The position numbers and the translations under genes were made by a program. Below, piece after piece: positions 52,542-61,167 of a stretch of 64,000 nt of DNA. The DNA comes from Mesorhizobium sp. B2-7-2 (GTDB taxonomy: Bacteria; Pseudomonadota; Alphaproteobacteria; Rhizobiales; Rhizobiaceae), in the NCBI RefSeq assembly GCF_006440775.1, contig NZ_VFTZ01000001.1, forward strand, positions 62,001 to 126,000. Direction: 5' to 3'. The first letter of the stretch is position 1. Each line of letters opens with the position of its first letter. Below the pieces are notes generated by a model that saw only the letters and a program-made list of their open reading frames with translations, was not told where the DNA came from and made no database searches.

Positions 52542-53053
52542 GACGCATATTCGGCATCACCGGCTGGAAGAACTCCGGCAAGACGACCCTGACGGAAAAG
52601 CTGGTCGCCGAACTGGTGGCGCGCGGCTGGACGGTTTCGACGGTGAAGCACGCCCATCATGATTTCGACATCGACAAGCCGGGCGCCGACTCCTTCCGCC
52701 ACCGCCAGGCGGGCGCGACGGAGGTCGCCATCGTCTCCGGCCGGCGCTGGGCCCTGATGCACGAGTTGCGCGACGAGAACGAGCCGGCGCTGGACGACAT
52801 TCTGGCGCGGCTGTCGCCCTCGGACATCGTGCTGGTCGAAGGCTACAAGCGCGAACCACATAAGAAGATCGAGGCAAGGCGGCTCGATGCCAAGGATCGG
52901 ACGCCGCTTTCGGCCAACGATCCCAACATTGTCGCGGTTGCCGCCGACTTCATGGTCGAAGGCGAAAAGCTGCCGGTTTTCCACCTCGACGACACGAAAT
53001 CGATAGCCGACTTTGTGGAGCGCAGCACAGGTCTCGTGGCTCAAACCAAGTAA
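52538..53053 (+). CDS. mobB: Molybdopterin-guanine dinucleotide biosynthesis protein B
   Basis: A 171-residue P-loop GTPase. FGITGWKNSGKTTLTEKLVA is Walker A, TVKHAHHDFDIDKPGADSFR the MobB signature, and DIVLVEGYKREPHKKIEARR holds the Walker B Glu. It assists MobA in guanylating the cofactor. It is translationally coupled to mobA. Confidence 0.95.
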   Translation: MRRIFGITGWKNSGKTTLTEKLVAELVARGWTVSTVKHAHHDFDIDKPGADSFRHRQAGATEVAIVSGRRWALMHELRDENEPALDDILARLSPSDIVLVEGYKREPHKKIEARRLDAKDRTPLSANDPNIVAVAADFMVEGEKLPVFHLDDTKSIADFVERSTGLVAQTK

Positions 53054-53204
53054 CGCAGCGGCACATCCCGATTGTCGTTTGCCGTTGAATTGCAGTTGCT
53101 TTTTTCTCGCAAAGAGTGGGAGTATCCGCCTCAGCGGGTGGTCAAGAAACGGCCGCCCACAAGAGCCGCACGGGACAGCGGCCATGACATATGAGAGGAT
53201 TATC

Positions 53205-53990
53205 ATGCGTATTGCACTGCGTATCGCGCTTGCCGCTTCGGCCGCGCTGCTGACACTCGGCGTCGCCCAGGCTCAGGAAAAGACCCTGAGGATCGGCACC
53301 GAAGGCGCGTACCCGCCCTTCAACAACCTGACCTCGGACGGCCAGCTGGTCGGCTTCGACATCGATATCGCCAAGGCTCTCTGTGACGAGATGAAGGTGA
53401 AATGCACCTTCGTCGCGCAGGATTGGGACGGCATCATCCCGGCGCTCCAGGCCGGCAAGTTCGACGCCATCGTCGCCTCGATGTCGATCACGCCCGAGCG
53501 CCAGGAAAAGGTCGACTTCACCCACAAATACTACAACACCCCGTCGGCCATTGCGGTGCCGAAGGATTCGCCGCTCAAGGGCGTGACCAAGGAAGATCTC
53601 ACCGGCAAGAACATCGGCGTCGCCACCACGACCACGCACTACAACTACGCGTCGAAGACCTTCACGGACAGCACCATCAAGGGCTATCCGAGCAGCCCCG
53701 AGGAACAGGCAGACCTCGCCAATGGCCGTCTCGATGCGATCGAGGACGACATCGTCGTGCTGCAGCAGTGGCTGGATTCGCCGGACGGCGCCTGCTGCAA
53801 GATCCTCGGCCAGCCGTCGCCGCAGCCGGTGGAAATCTTCGGACCGGGCGCCGGCATCGCCGTGCGCAAGGGCGAGACCGATCTGGTCAACAAGCTGAAC
53901 AACGCGATCGACGCCATCCGCAAGAACGGAAAGTACAAGGAAATCAACGACAAGTACTTCAAGTTCGACGTCTACGGCGCCGAATCCTGA
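53205..53990 (+). CDS. Polar amino-acid ABC transporter substrate-binding protein
   Basis: A 261-residue SBP_bac_3 protein with a signal peptide ending AQAQE. RIGTEGAYPPFNNLTSDGQL and VGFDIDIAKALCDEM open the fold, ASMSITPERQEKVDFTHKYY is the hinge, and AIEDDIVVLQQWL follows. A cysteine pair (GACC) is unusual but not rare. The binding mode is that of arginine/ornithine/histidine/lysine-type proteins. The ligand is not fixed. GAGAGGATTATC precedes the ATG. Confidence 0.93.
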   Translation: MRIALRIALAASAALLTLGVAQAQEKTLRIGTEGAYPPFNNLTSDGQLVGFDIDIAKALCDEMKVKCTFVAQDWDGIIPALQAGKFDAIVASMSITPERQEKVDFTHKYYNTPSAIAVPKDSPLKGVTKEDLTGKNIGVATTTTHYNYASKTFTDSTIKGYPSSPEEQADLANGRLDAIEDDIVVLQQWLDSPDGACCKILGQPSPQPVEIFGPGAGIAVRKGETDLVNKLNNAIDAIRKNGKYKEINDKYFKFDVYGAES

Positions 53991-54000
53991 TCGATACGCC

Positions 54001-54030
54001 AAGGGCGGTGAGGCATCCCTCACCGCCCTT
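54001..54030 (+). terminator. Perfect 13-bp hairpin between binding-protein and permease genes
   Basis: AAGGGCGGTGAGG (54001-54013) pairs with CCTCACCGCCCTT (54018-54030) around CATC, ten bases past the binding-protein stop and followed by AAATCC. Such an intercistronic stem typically protects the upstream message or attenuates readthrough, so more binding protein than permease is made. Confidence 0.8.
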
Positions 54031-54068
54031 AAATCCTTCCGGGATCGCCACGGAGACACGACCCGTCA

Positions 54069-54785
54069 ATGCCGGCCCAAAGCATTTGGACACTTCTCAG
54101 CTGGGGACCGGAGGGCTGGAGTGACGATATTGCGTCTGGCGTTCTGGTCACCATCGCGCTGGCGCTCGCTACACTGCCGATTGGCCTGGTGACCGGCTTT
54201 TTCGTCGCCTTCGCCAAGCAGCATGAAGAATCCTCGCTGCGCCTGGCCGGCAACATCTACACCACGGTCTTTCGCGGTCTGCCCGAACTGGTGACGCTGT
54301 TCCTGTTCTTCTTCGGCATGCCGCTTCTCCTGCAATATGTCGTGCGGCTGTTCAATCCCGACGCGACGATCAACGTCAACAGCTTCATCGCCGGCATGAT
54401 CGTGCTGTCGCTGATCTTTTCCTCTTATGCCAGCGAGGTCTTCCTCTCCGCGTTCCGCGCCATTCCGAAAGGCCAGTATGAGGGCGGTTACGCCATTGGC
54501 CTGTCAAAATGGCAAACGATGCGGCTCATCGTCCTGCCGCAGCTGATACGCATCGCTTTTCCGGGCCTCGAAAATTGCTGGCTAAGCCTGCTCAAGGACA
54601 CATCCCTGGTGTCGGTGGTCAATCTCGCCGAGACCCTGCGCCAATCCGGTGTCGCCGCGCGCGTCACCAGGCATGCCTTCCTGTTCTACAGCGTTGCGGC
54701 GCTGATCTTTCTGGCGCTGGCCGTCCTGTCGTCGATCGCCACGAGCTACATCCTGCGCTACCTCGGACGGAGGGAGGCGCGGTGA
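54069..54785 (+). CDS. Polar amino-acid ABC transporter permease (HisQ type)
   Basis: A 238-residue permease with about five helices. GVLVTIALALATLPIGLVTG is helix one, FRGLPELVTLFLFFFGMP the family signature, and EGGYAIGLSKWQTMRLIVLP the coupling EAA loop that contacts the ATPase. It is the first of two permeases. The next gene overlaps its stop by four bases (GTGA). Confidence 0.93.
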   Translation: MPAQSIWTLLSWGPEGWSDDIASGVLVTIALALATLPIGLVTGFFVAFAKQHEESSLRLAGNIYTTVFRGLPELVTLFLFFFGMPLLLQYVVRLFNPDATINVNSFIAGMIVLSLIFSSYASEVFLSAFRAIPKGQYEGGYAIGLSKWQTMRLIVLPQLIRIAFPGLENCWLSLLKDTSLVSVVNLAETLRQSGVAARVTRHAFLFYSVAALIFLALAVLSSIATSYILRYLGRREAR

Positions 54786-55606
54786 GCGTCAGCCAGGCCA
54801 TCGCCATCGACAAGCCGCCTCCGCAAGCGCGCGGGTGGTCGCGAGCCCGTATCCTCGGCTACGCGCTGGTCGGCATCTGGGTGCTGTTCGGCGCCGGCAT
54901 CATCGCCTATCTGGTCTATGCCTGGAACGCCGAATTCTTCGCCAGATATGCTCCCGCCTATCTGCAAGGCCTGGGGACCACCCTATCGCTGGTGAGCATT
55001 TCGATGGTCGTTGGCGCGCTCCTGTCGCTGCCGGTCGCCTATGGCCGCATGTCGAAGAACCCGATCCTATCTGCGCTTGCCTATTGCTACGTCTATTTCT
55101 TCCGCGGCACGCCGCTGCTCGTGCAGACCTACCTGGTCTATTACGGCATCGGCTCGTTCCGGCCTGAGCTTGAGACGGTCGGGCTGTGGTGGTTCTTCCG
55201 CGAGGCCTTCTATTGCGGCGTCTTTGCCTTCTCGCTCAACACCGCCGCCTATCAGGCCGAAATCCTGCGCGGCGCCATCGAAAGCGTGACGCGCGGCCAA
55301 TGGGAAGGTGCGGCCTCGCTCGGATTGCACAGGTTGCAGACGCTGCGCAAGGTGATCATGCCCCAGGCGATCATCGTCGCGCTGAGACCCTACGGCAACG
55401 AGCTCATCCTGATGATCAAGGCTTCCGCGATCGTCGCCATCATCACCGTCTACGACTTGATGGGCAACGCCAAGCTCGCCTACGCGAAATCCTTCGACAT
55501 CCAGGCCTATATCTGGGTGGCGATCGTCTATCTGGTGATGGTCGAGATCCTGCGCCATGGCGTCGAGTGGATCGAGCGCCGCATCACCGTCCATCTGCAT
55601 CGCTAA
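54782..55606 (+). CDS. Polar amino-acid ABC transporter permease (HisM type)
   Basis: A 274-residue permease starting at GTG 54782, coupled to the previous gene. An N-terminal extension of about 60 residues precedes GTTLSLVSISMVVGALLSLP. FFRGTPLLVQTYLVYYGIGS is the signature, and EGAASLGLHRLQTLRKVIMP the EAA loop. No ATPase gene follows; the next gene is a dehydrogenase. The ATPase must be supplied from elsewhere. Confidence 0.93.
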   Translation: MSVSQAIAIDKPPPQARGWSRARILGYALVGIWVLFGAGIIAYLVYAWNAEFFARYAPAYLQGLGTTLSLVSISMVVGALLSLPVAYGRMSKNPILSALAYCYVYFFRGTPLLVQTYLVYYGIGSFRPELETVGLWWFFREAFYCGVFAFSLNTAAYQAEILRGAIESVTRGQWEGAASLGLHRLQTLRKVIMPQAIIVALRPYGNELILMIKASAIVAIITVYDLMGNAKLAYAKSFDIQAYIWVAIVYLVMVEILRHGVEWIERRITVHLHR

Positions 55607-55672
55607 TACATGTCGCCTAAAAGTGCGCAGCGGTTTTAGGGGAAACGACATGCATAAAACAAAGACTTAGAT
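55606..55672. repeat. Dispersed palindromic intergenic repeat, copy E
   Basis: ACATGTCGCCT opens it and ACGACATGC closes the stem. The core is AAAAGTGcgcAGCGGTTTTaGG, followed by ATAAAACAAAGACTTAGATCG. It begins at the stop codon of the HisM-type permease. The rest of the gap to 55784 has no other feature. Confidence 0.75.
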
Positions 55673-55784
55673 CGCCACCCCGGCCGCCTGCACCAGCCGA
55701 AGCGGCTCTGCGTGCCTTGACGAATTTTTCGCTTGGCCTAGACCTTCCGCCACTGGAAACTGTGTTTTGTTGGAAGGCAGGCTT

Positions 55785-56654
55785 ATGGCATCGGTTGCAT
55801 TTCTCGGTCTTGGCGTCATGGGCTATCCGATGGCCGGGCACCTCAGGAACAAGGGCGGCCATGACGTCACCGTCTACAACCGCACCAAGGCAAGGGCCGA
55901 GCAGTGGGTGGCCCAGCATGGCGGCAAACTGGCGCTGACGCCGGCCGAAGCAGCCGAGGGCAAGGACTTCGTCTTCTCCTGCGTCGGCAATGACGATGAT
56001 CTGCGCTCGGTCACCACAGGTGCGAGCGGCGCCTTCACCGCGATGAAGAAGGGTGCCGTCTTCATCGACAACACCACAGCGTCGGCCGAGGTCGCGCGCG
56101 AGCTTGACGACGCCGCGCGCAAGGCGGGCTTCTCCTTCCTCGACGCGCCGGTGTCAGGCGGACAGGCCGGGGCCGAGAACGGCGTGCTGACCGTTATGGT
56201 CGGCGGCGATGAGGCCGCCTTCGACAAGGCCAGGCCCGTCATCGACGCCTACGCTCGCATGGTCGGCCTGATGGGATCGGCTGGCGCAGGCCAGTTGACC
56301 AAGATGATCAACCAGATCGCCATCGCCGGCCTCGTCCAGGGCCTGGCCGAGGGCATCCATTTCGGCAAGAAGGCTGGCCTCGACATCGAGAAGGTCATCG
56401 AGGTGATCTCCAAGGGCGCGGCCGGTTCCTGGCAGATGGAGAACCGCCACAAGACAATGAACGCCGGCAAATACGATTTCGGCTTCGCCGTCGATTGGAT
56501 GCGCAAGGATCTCGGCATCTGCCTGGCGGAGGCCAATCGCAACGGCGCCAAGTTGCCGGTGACGGCATTGGTCGACCAGTTCTACAAGGATGTGCAGGAC
56601 ATGGGCGGCAAGCGCTGGGACACGTCCTCGCTGCTGGCGCGCCTGGAAAGATAG
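55785..56654 (+). CDS. NAD(P)-dependent oxidoreductase, 3-hydroxyisobutyrate dehydrogenase family
   Basis: A 289-residue beta-hydroxyacid dehydrogenase. FLGLGVMGYPMAGHLRNKGG is the cofactor motif, FLDAPVSGGQAGAENGVLTV the substrate-binding signature, and GAGQLTKMINQIAIAG holds the catalytic Lys (TKMINQ). Related enzymes act on 3-hydroxyisobutyrate, tartronate semialdehyde or glyoxylate/succinic semialdehyde. The substrate is not fixed. GGAAGG precedes ATG 55785. It is seven bases ahead of the alkD-like gene, so they may be co-transcribed. Confidence 0.92.
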   Translation: MASVAFLGLGVMGYPMAGHLRNKGGHDVTVYNRTKARAEQWVAQHGGKLALTPAEAAEGKDFVFSCVGNDDDLRSVTTGASGAFTAMKKGAVFIDNTTASAEVARELDDAARKAGFSFLDAPVSGGQAGAENGVLTVMVGGDEAAFDKARPVIDAYARMVGLMGSAGAGQLTKMINQIAIAGLVQGLAEGIHFGKKAGLDIEKVIEVISKGAAGSWQMENRHKTMNAGKYDFGFAVDWMRKDLGICLAEANRNGAKLPVTALVDQFYKDVQDMGGKRWDTSSLLARLER

Positions 56655-56660
56655 GTGACG

Positions 56661-57365
56661 ATGCCACTGCCCGATCCGAGCTGGAGCGCCGACGACATCG
56701 TCGCTCATTTGCGTTCGGTCGGCACCGAGGACAACCGGGCGGGCATGGCGCGCTTCGGCATCAACACCGCCAGCGCGCTCGGCGTCGGCAATTCACAATT
56801 GCGGCCGCTGGCGCGCAAGCTGAAGAAGAACCACGAGCGGTCGCTGCAGCTCTGGAACAGCGGCATCCGCGAAGCGCGGCTGATGGCCGCCTTCACCGGC
56901 GAGCCGAAGAAGGTCGATATCGATCAATGCCGGCGCTGGGCCGCGGATTTCGACAGCTGGGAGATCGTCGACACCGTTGCCGACTTGTTCGCCGAATCAC
57001 CATTCTGGCGTGAATTGATCGACGAGTTTGCCGAAGACGAACGCGAATTCGTTCGCCGCACCGCCTTTGCCATGTTGGCCTGGAGCGCGGTGCATCTCAA
57101 GAAAGAGCCGGACGCGACCTTCCTCGCCTATCTGCCGCTGATCGAGAAGCATGCCGGCGATCCGCGCAATTTCGTCCGCAAGGCGGTCAATTGGGCGCTG
57201 CGGCAGATCGGCAAGCGCTCAATGAGCCTGCACGCCCCTGCCCTTGCGCTGGCGGAAAGATTGGCGGCATCGTCCGACAAGACGGCGCGCTGGATCGGCA
57301 AGGATGCGGTGAAGGAACTGACGGATGCCAGACAGCTCGAAAGGCTCGCAGTCGCAAAAGCCTGA
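56661..57365 (+). CDS. AlkD-like DNA alkylation repair protein
   Basis: A 234-residue all-helical HEAT-like repeat protein of the DNA alkylation repair family. RFGINTASALGVGNSQLRPL, AADFDSWEIVDTVAD (active-site Trp/Asp region), FVRRTAFAMLAWSAVHLKK and NFVRKAVNWALRQIGKRS match the repeats. AlkD removes N3- and N7-alkylated bases without flipping them. ATG 56661 has AGGTG before it; GTG 56655 is an alternative. Its end overlaps the next gene by 41 bases. Confidence 0.9.
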   Translation: MPLPDPSWSADDIVAHLRSVGTEDNRAGMARFGINTASALGVGNSQLRPLARKLKKNHERSLQLWNSGIREARLMAAFTGEPKKVDIDQCRRWAADFDSWEIVDTVADLFAESPFWRELIDEFAEDEREFVRRTAFAMLAWSAVHLKKEPDATFLAYLPLIEKHAGDPRNFVRKAVNWALRQIGKRSMSLHAPALALAERLAASSDKTARWIGKDAVKELTDARQLERLAVAKA

Positions 57366-57903
57366 CCTTGCCGGGATTCGGTTCGTCGGGGTGACGCCAG
57401 AGACACGCGCCGACTTCGAAAACCTGTTCGAGCAGCCCGGCGCACCGAAATATTGCTGGTGCATGGCCTGGCGCCATTCCACCCGCGAACACATTCAGAA
57501 CGACGAGAGGAAGCGCATGATGATGGCGCTCATCGACAAAGGCACCCCGGTCGGCATCATCGCGGAGATGGACGGCAGGCCGGTCGGCTGGTGCTCGGTG
57601 GCGCCGCGCGAGACCTACCGGAAACTTTCAAAGCAGCAGGACGACAGCGAGACCGGCATCTGGTCGATCGTCTGCTTCTATGTGCCGAGGGCATTGCGCG
57701 GCGGCGGACTGGCCTCCGCTTTGCTTGACGCGGCGATCGACCATGCCTTCAGCAAAGGCGCGCGTGTCATTGAAGCCTATCCCGTCGATGAGGCAGCACC
57801 CAGCTACCGCTTCATGGGTTTTCGCGACATGTTTACTACGAGGGGCTTCCATGAGACCGGTACCGCCGGCACGCGCCGGCATGTATTGCGGCTGAACCGT
57901 TGA
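57325..57903 (+). CDS. GNAT-family N-acetyltransferase
   Basis: A 192-residue acetyltransferase. GTPVGIIAEMDGRPVGWCSV is strand four, IVCFYVPRALRGGGLASALL contains the acetyl-CoA loop (R-x2-G-x-G-like: RGGGLA), and AYPVDEAAPSYRFMGFRDMF completes the fold. The substrate is unknown. The long overlap with the preceding gene makes the start at 57325 tentative. Confidence 0.88.
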   Translation: MPDSSKGSQSQKPDLAGIRFVGVTPETRADFENLFEQPGAPKYCWCMAWRHSTREHIQNDERKRMMMALIDKGTPVGIIAEMDGRPVGWCSVAPRETYRKLSKQQDDSETGIWSIVCFYVPRALRGGGLASALLDAAIDHAFSKGARVIEAYPVDEAAPSYRFMGFRDMFTTRGFHETGTAGTRRHVLRLNR

Positions 57904-57967
57904 GCATGGATCGGTCACGACGCTTTTACTCGATTCAGCAAATGGACTGGCGGAAGATGGAGCGACC

Positions 57968-58540
57968 ATGAGCAAGCGTTTCAAGTCATGCGCGGCGCTG
58001 GCGGCTGCGCTCCTCCTCGCAGCCACGGGAGCCGATGCCTCGGCGGAACCCGCGCATATCCTCTGGAAGGATCTGCGCCCCGCGACGCAGGCGACCGCCG
58101 AGGACGCGAACCTGCCGATGATCGCGGCAAAGCTGCCCGACCATGGCGAGACCTTGTCGCTCAACTTGCAGGACAAGACGATACAATTAGCCGGCTATGC
58201 ATTGCCGGTCGATCGTGACGGCGATCTTATCTACCAGTTCCTGCTGGTGCCGTGGACGGGCGCCTGCAGCCACATGCCGACGCCGCCACCCAACCAGATC
58301 GTGCTGGTGAGCCCGGCGCATCCCTACAGGATGAAAGAGGCTTACGAACCGGTCGCCGTCACCGGCGTGCTGAAGCCCGGCATGGAGAAAAGCCAGCTTT
58401 TCATCCTCGATGGCGTCTCGATCGTCCAGTCCGGCTACACCATGCGCAAGGCCGAGGTGGCGGGCGTCGACAGCGTGCCGGACACGGTTACGCTCCCGGT
58501 CAACTCGCCGTGGAATTTCCTCAACAAGAAGAAGAACTAA
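57968..58540 (+). CDS. Secreted DUF3299 protein
   Basis: A 190-residue exported protein of the DUF3299 family. The signal peptide ends near DASAE. The core is IQLAGYALPVDRDGDLIYQF, then FLLVPWTGACSHMPTPPPNQ, the family signature. The domain is found in periplasmic proteins linked to metal export, but its function is undefined. ATG 57968 follows GGAGCGACC. Confidence 0.88.
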   Translation: MSKRFKSCAALAAALLLAATGADASAEPAHILWKDLRPATQATAEDANLPMIAAKLPDHGETLSLNLQDKTIQLAGYALPVDRDGDLIYQFLLVPWTGACSHMPTPPPNQIVLVSPAHPYRMKEAYEPVAVTGVLKPGMEKSQLFILDGVSIVQSGYTMRKAEVAGVDSVPDTVTLPVNSPWNFLNKKKN

Positions 58541-58563
58541 GGCCTGCCGGCCCGGCCTGGCGT

Positions 58564-59055
58564 CTACGCCGCGTTCGCGCCCGATTCCTTGTCCAGCACC
58601 ATATAGTCGAGCGGAATTTCGGTCGTGTACTTGATCTGCTCCATGGCGAAGGACGACGAGACGTCGCGTATCTCGATCTTGGCGATCAGCCGCTTGTAGA
58701 AAGCGTCGTAGGCGGCGATGTCTGGAACCACGACGCGTAAGAGGTAATCGACGTCGCCGCTCATGCGGTAGAACTCGACCACTTCCGGGAATTCCTGGAT
58801 GACCTCGGAGAAGCGCCGCAGCCATTCATGGCTGTGCGAATTGGTGCGGATCGACACGAAGACGGTGACGCGCACATTGACCTTCTCATGATCGAGGATG
58901 GCGACGCGCCGCTTGATGACGCCTTCTTCCTCGAGTTTCTGGATGCGCCGCCAGCATGGCGTCGTCGACAAGCCGACTTTCTTGGCGACATCGGCGACCG
59001 CGAGCGTCGCGTCCTCCTGCAAAAGGCGGAGAATTTTTCTATCGAGGCGATCCAT
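58564..59055 (-). CDS. Lrp/AsnC-family transcriptional regulator
   Basis: A 163-residue regulator. The helix-turn-helix is RLDRKILRLLQEDATLAVAD, then KKVGLSTTPCWRRIQKLEEE. The RAM domain has VTVFVSIRTNSHSHEWLRRF and EFYRMSGDVDYLLRVVVPDI. The layout is that of the Lrp/leucine-responsive group. The target is unknown. ATG 59055 is preceded by GGAG; a longer frame opens at 59109. An ATTCTGC/GCAGAAT inverted repeat (59119-59160) lies upstream. Confidence 0.93.
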   Translation of the reverse strand: MDRLDRKILRLLQEDATLAVADVAKKVGLSTTPCWRRIQKLEEEGVIKRRVAILDHEKVNVRVTVFVSIRTNSHSHEWLRRFSEVIQEFPEVVEFYRMSGDVDYLLRVVVPDIAAYDAFYKRLIAKIEIRDVSSSFAMEQIKYTTEIPLDYMVLDKESGANAA

Positions 59056-59162
59056 GGGAGGCTCCAGGGGAATAGTTTGGCTATAATCCCTTTTATCAGA
59101 GCCTTTCACAAGAAAGAAATTCTGCCGATGGCGGTAAATGCGAGTGATTTCTTGCAGAATGC

Positions 59163-59798
59163 CTAATCGATGCGATAGCGGATTTCTGCCCTCAGGAAGG
59201 GCAGCAAATCCATTTCAAACCAGGGATTCTTCTTCAGCCAGCCGGTGTTTCGCCACGATGGATGCGGCAGCGGCAGCACTTTCGGCAGGGACGGTCGATC
59301 CCATATGGCGCGCCAGTTCCTGACCGTCTCGGTCAGTGACGGCAGGCGTGTCGTGCCCATATGCCATGCCTGCGCATAACCGCCGATGGTCAGCACCAGG
59401 TCGATCTGCGGCATCAGCGCCATTAGGTCCGGGCGCCAGGCCGGAGCGCATTCGCGACGCGGCGGCAGGTCGCCGCCCTTGGCATCCTGTCCGGGAAAGC
59501 AAAAGCCCATCGGCACGATGGCGAATTTTTCGGCGTCGTAGAACTCCTTGCTGCTGACACCGAGCCAATCTCTCAGCCGGTCTCCCGAAGCGTCGGTGAA
59601 CGGCATGCCCGACACATGCACCTTGGTGCCCGGCGCCTGGCCGGCAAGCAGGATGCGCGCCGTGGAGGACGGCTGCAGCACCGGCCGCGGCTCATGCGGC
59701 AAAGGCCGGCCAAGCGGCTGGTTGACACAGATGCGGCAGGCCCGCACCCTTTCGACGAGGCGCGGCAGCGGTTCGATCATGTCCGGCGGATTATCCAA
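59163..59798 (-). CDS. Uracil-DNA glycosylase superfamily protein (probable Fe-S type)
   Basis: A 211-residue protein. Motif A is LLAGQAPGTKVHVSGMPF and motif B LPLPHPSWRNTGWLKKNPWF. Two cysteines near the N-terminus (ACRICVN, C-x2-C) and a pair spaced C-x16-C (GFC ... REC) match the four-cysteine iron-sulfur pattern of family 4/5 glycosylases. The exact family and the base removed are not fixed. It overlaps no neighbour and ends just before the lrp leader. Confidence 0.85.
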   Translation of the reverse strand: MDNPPDMIEPLPRLVERVRACRICVNQPLGRPLPHEPRPVLQPSSTARILLAGQAPGTKVHVSGMPFTDASGDRLRDWLGVSSKEFYDAEKFAIVPMGFCFPGQDAKGGDLPPRRECAPAWRPDLMALMPQIDLVLTIGGYAQAWHMGTTRLPSLTETVRNWRAIWDRPSLPKVLPLPHPSWRNTGWLKKNPWFEMDLLPFLRAEIRYRID

Positions 59799-59808
59799 TT
59801 GCTGTCAC

Positions 59809-60420
59809 TCAGGCCATCGCGCTTGGCCGGCTTGTAAGCGCCGCATACCAGCGCAGCACGTTCGTGCATTCCTCCGGCACCTTGATACGCGCTGGTTTCA
59901 TGAAGTCGATGGCGATCATGCCGGTGATGTCGGCGACCGAATAGGCATCGCCGGCGGCGAATTCGCGCTCCGCCAGTTCGTCGTCGAGCAGGTGCAGGAA
60001 TTCGATCGCCTTCGGTTTGTTGGCCTCGCCCCATTCCGGAATTTGCGGCACTTCCCATTCCTTCATCGCCGGATGGATGTGCCGGAAAGCGGCGGCGACG
60101 CTGCTCATCAGGTTCAATTCCAAGCGTCTTTGCCACATCTCGACTTTTGCCTTGCCGAGCGCGCCCGTGCCGAACAAAGCGGGCTCGGGATGCAATTCCT
60201 CGAAATAGCGGCAAATGGCGATCGATTCGGTGATGATGGTGCCGTCGTCGAGCTCGAGCACCGGCAGGCGCCGCAGCGGATTGCGCTCAGCCACCTGCTC
60301 GCCGCGATGCTCCAGCGCGCCCATGTCGACAGGCACCAGCGGCACCATCAGCCCCTTCTCGGCGAGGAAGACGCGCACGCGCCGGGGATTGGGGGCGCGA
60401 CCGCCATCGAACAGCTTCAT
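59809..60420 (-). CDS. Glutathione S-transferase
   Basis: A 203-residue GST with the thioredoxin-like N-domain (MKLFDGGRAPNPRRVRVFLA, RRLPVLELDDGTIITESIAI) and a helical C-domain (EFAAGDAYSVADITGMIAI). The substrate is unknown. ATG 60420 follows GGAGG at good spacing. The uracil-DNA glycosylase-like gene lies ten bases downstream on the same strand, so they may form an operon. Confidence 0.92.
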   Translation of the reverse strand: MKLFDGGRAPNPRRVRVFLAEKGLMVPLVPVDMGALEHRGEQVAERNPLRRLPVLELDDGTIITESIAICRYFEELHPEPALFGTGALGKAKVEMWQRRLELNLMSSVAAAFRHIHPAMKEWEVPQIPEWGEANKPKAIEFLHLLDDELAEREFAAGDAYSVADITGMIAIDFMKPARIKVPEECTNVLRWYAALTSRPSAMA

Positions 60421-60467
60421 TCCATCCTCCAGCTTATCCACCGGATCATAAGGCGCTGGTCAGCCCA

Positions 60468-61091
60468 TCACCAGAAGCGAACAAATTCGCGCACTGCATC
60501 GCCGAACGAGGCCAGCGTGCCATGCTTTCGTTCGACCGGCGCGCCGTGATGGCTGTCGCGCCAGTCCTGCGGCTCCGCGAAGGTGCCTGCCCAGATGCCG
60601 GCCTTGGCCGCTCTCGCCGCTGCTTCCTCGGTCTCGAAATCGCCGAAGGCAACCGCCCACCCGGCCTGCACCTGGGCCTGGTTTAGGTCGGTGTCGCCTG
60701 CCTTGCAATCGCCGAGCAGGCGGCCGTAGCGGTCGCGCTCCCAGCCGCTGCAGGCAACAGGCCTGCCGGCGATCAGGCGCACCAGCGACTGCCGCGCCAG
60801 CTTGCCGCAGGGATAGTCGGCGCCGGCCTTTTGGCAGGTCTGCTGATACTCCGGAGCGTCAATGCCGCGCATGCGGATGCGCTCGGCCCCGAGCGTGATC
60901 GAATCGCCGTCATTGACGATCGCCGTGCCTTGCTCCTGGCGCCTCTCGAAGCGGTCGAGGCGTGCCGCCACCAGGATGAGCAAACCAAGCAGAAGGATGG
61001 CAAGTCCGTAGTCCAGCAGCTTGCGCCAGTAGCTTCGCGGCCGGCTTGCCGCGTAGTGTCGGCGCGGTCCTCGCGGCCCGAAACGGCTCAT
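60468..61091 (-). CDS. Thermonuclease (SNase)-family protein, membrane-anchored
   Basis: A 207-residue protein: basic N-terminus, one hydrophobic segment (LAILLLGLLILVAARL, about 30-45) and an SNase domain outside. IRMRGIDAPEYQQTC and ERDRYGRLLGDC carry the catalytic Arg/Asp/Glu-like residues, and the domain ends near SHHGAPVE. It is likely anchored with the nuclease in the periplasm. Substrate specificity is unknown. Confidence 0.88.
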   Translation of the reverse strand: MSRFGPRGPRRHYAASRPRSYWRKLLDYGLAILLLGLLILVAARLDRFERRQEQGTAIVNDGDSITLGAERIRMRGIDAPEYQQTCQKAGADYPCGKLARQSLVRLIAGRPVACSGWERDRYGRLLGDCKAGDTDLNQAQVQAGWAVAFGDFETEEAAARAAKAGIWAGTFAEPQDWRDSHHGAPVERKHGTLASFGDAVREFVRFW

Positions 61092-61167
61092 ATGGCAAAC
61101 AGTCTCTTAATCATTCGAACGTAGCTTAACGAACCGGAAGTCGCTGCGCGCAGAAATTGAAGTCTGT

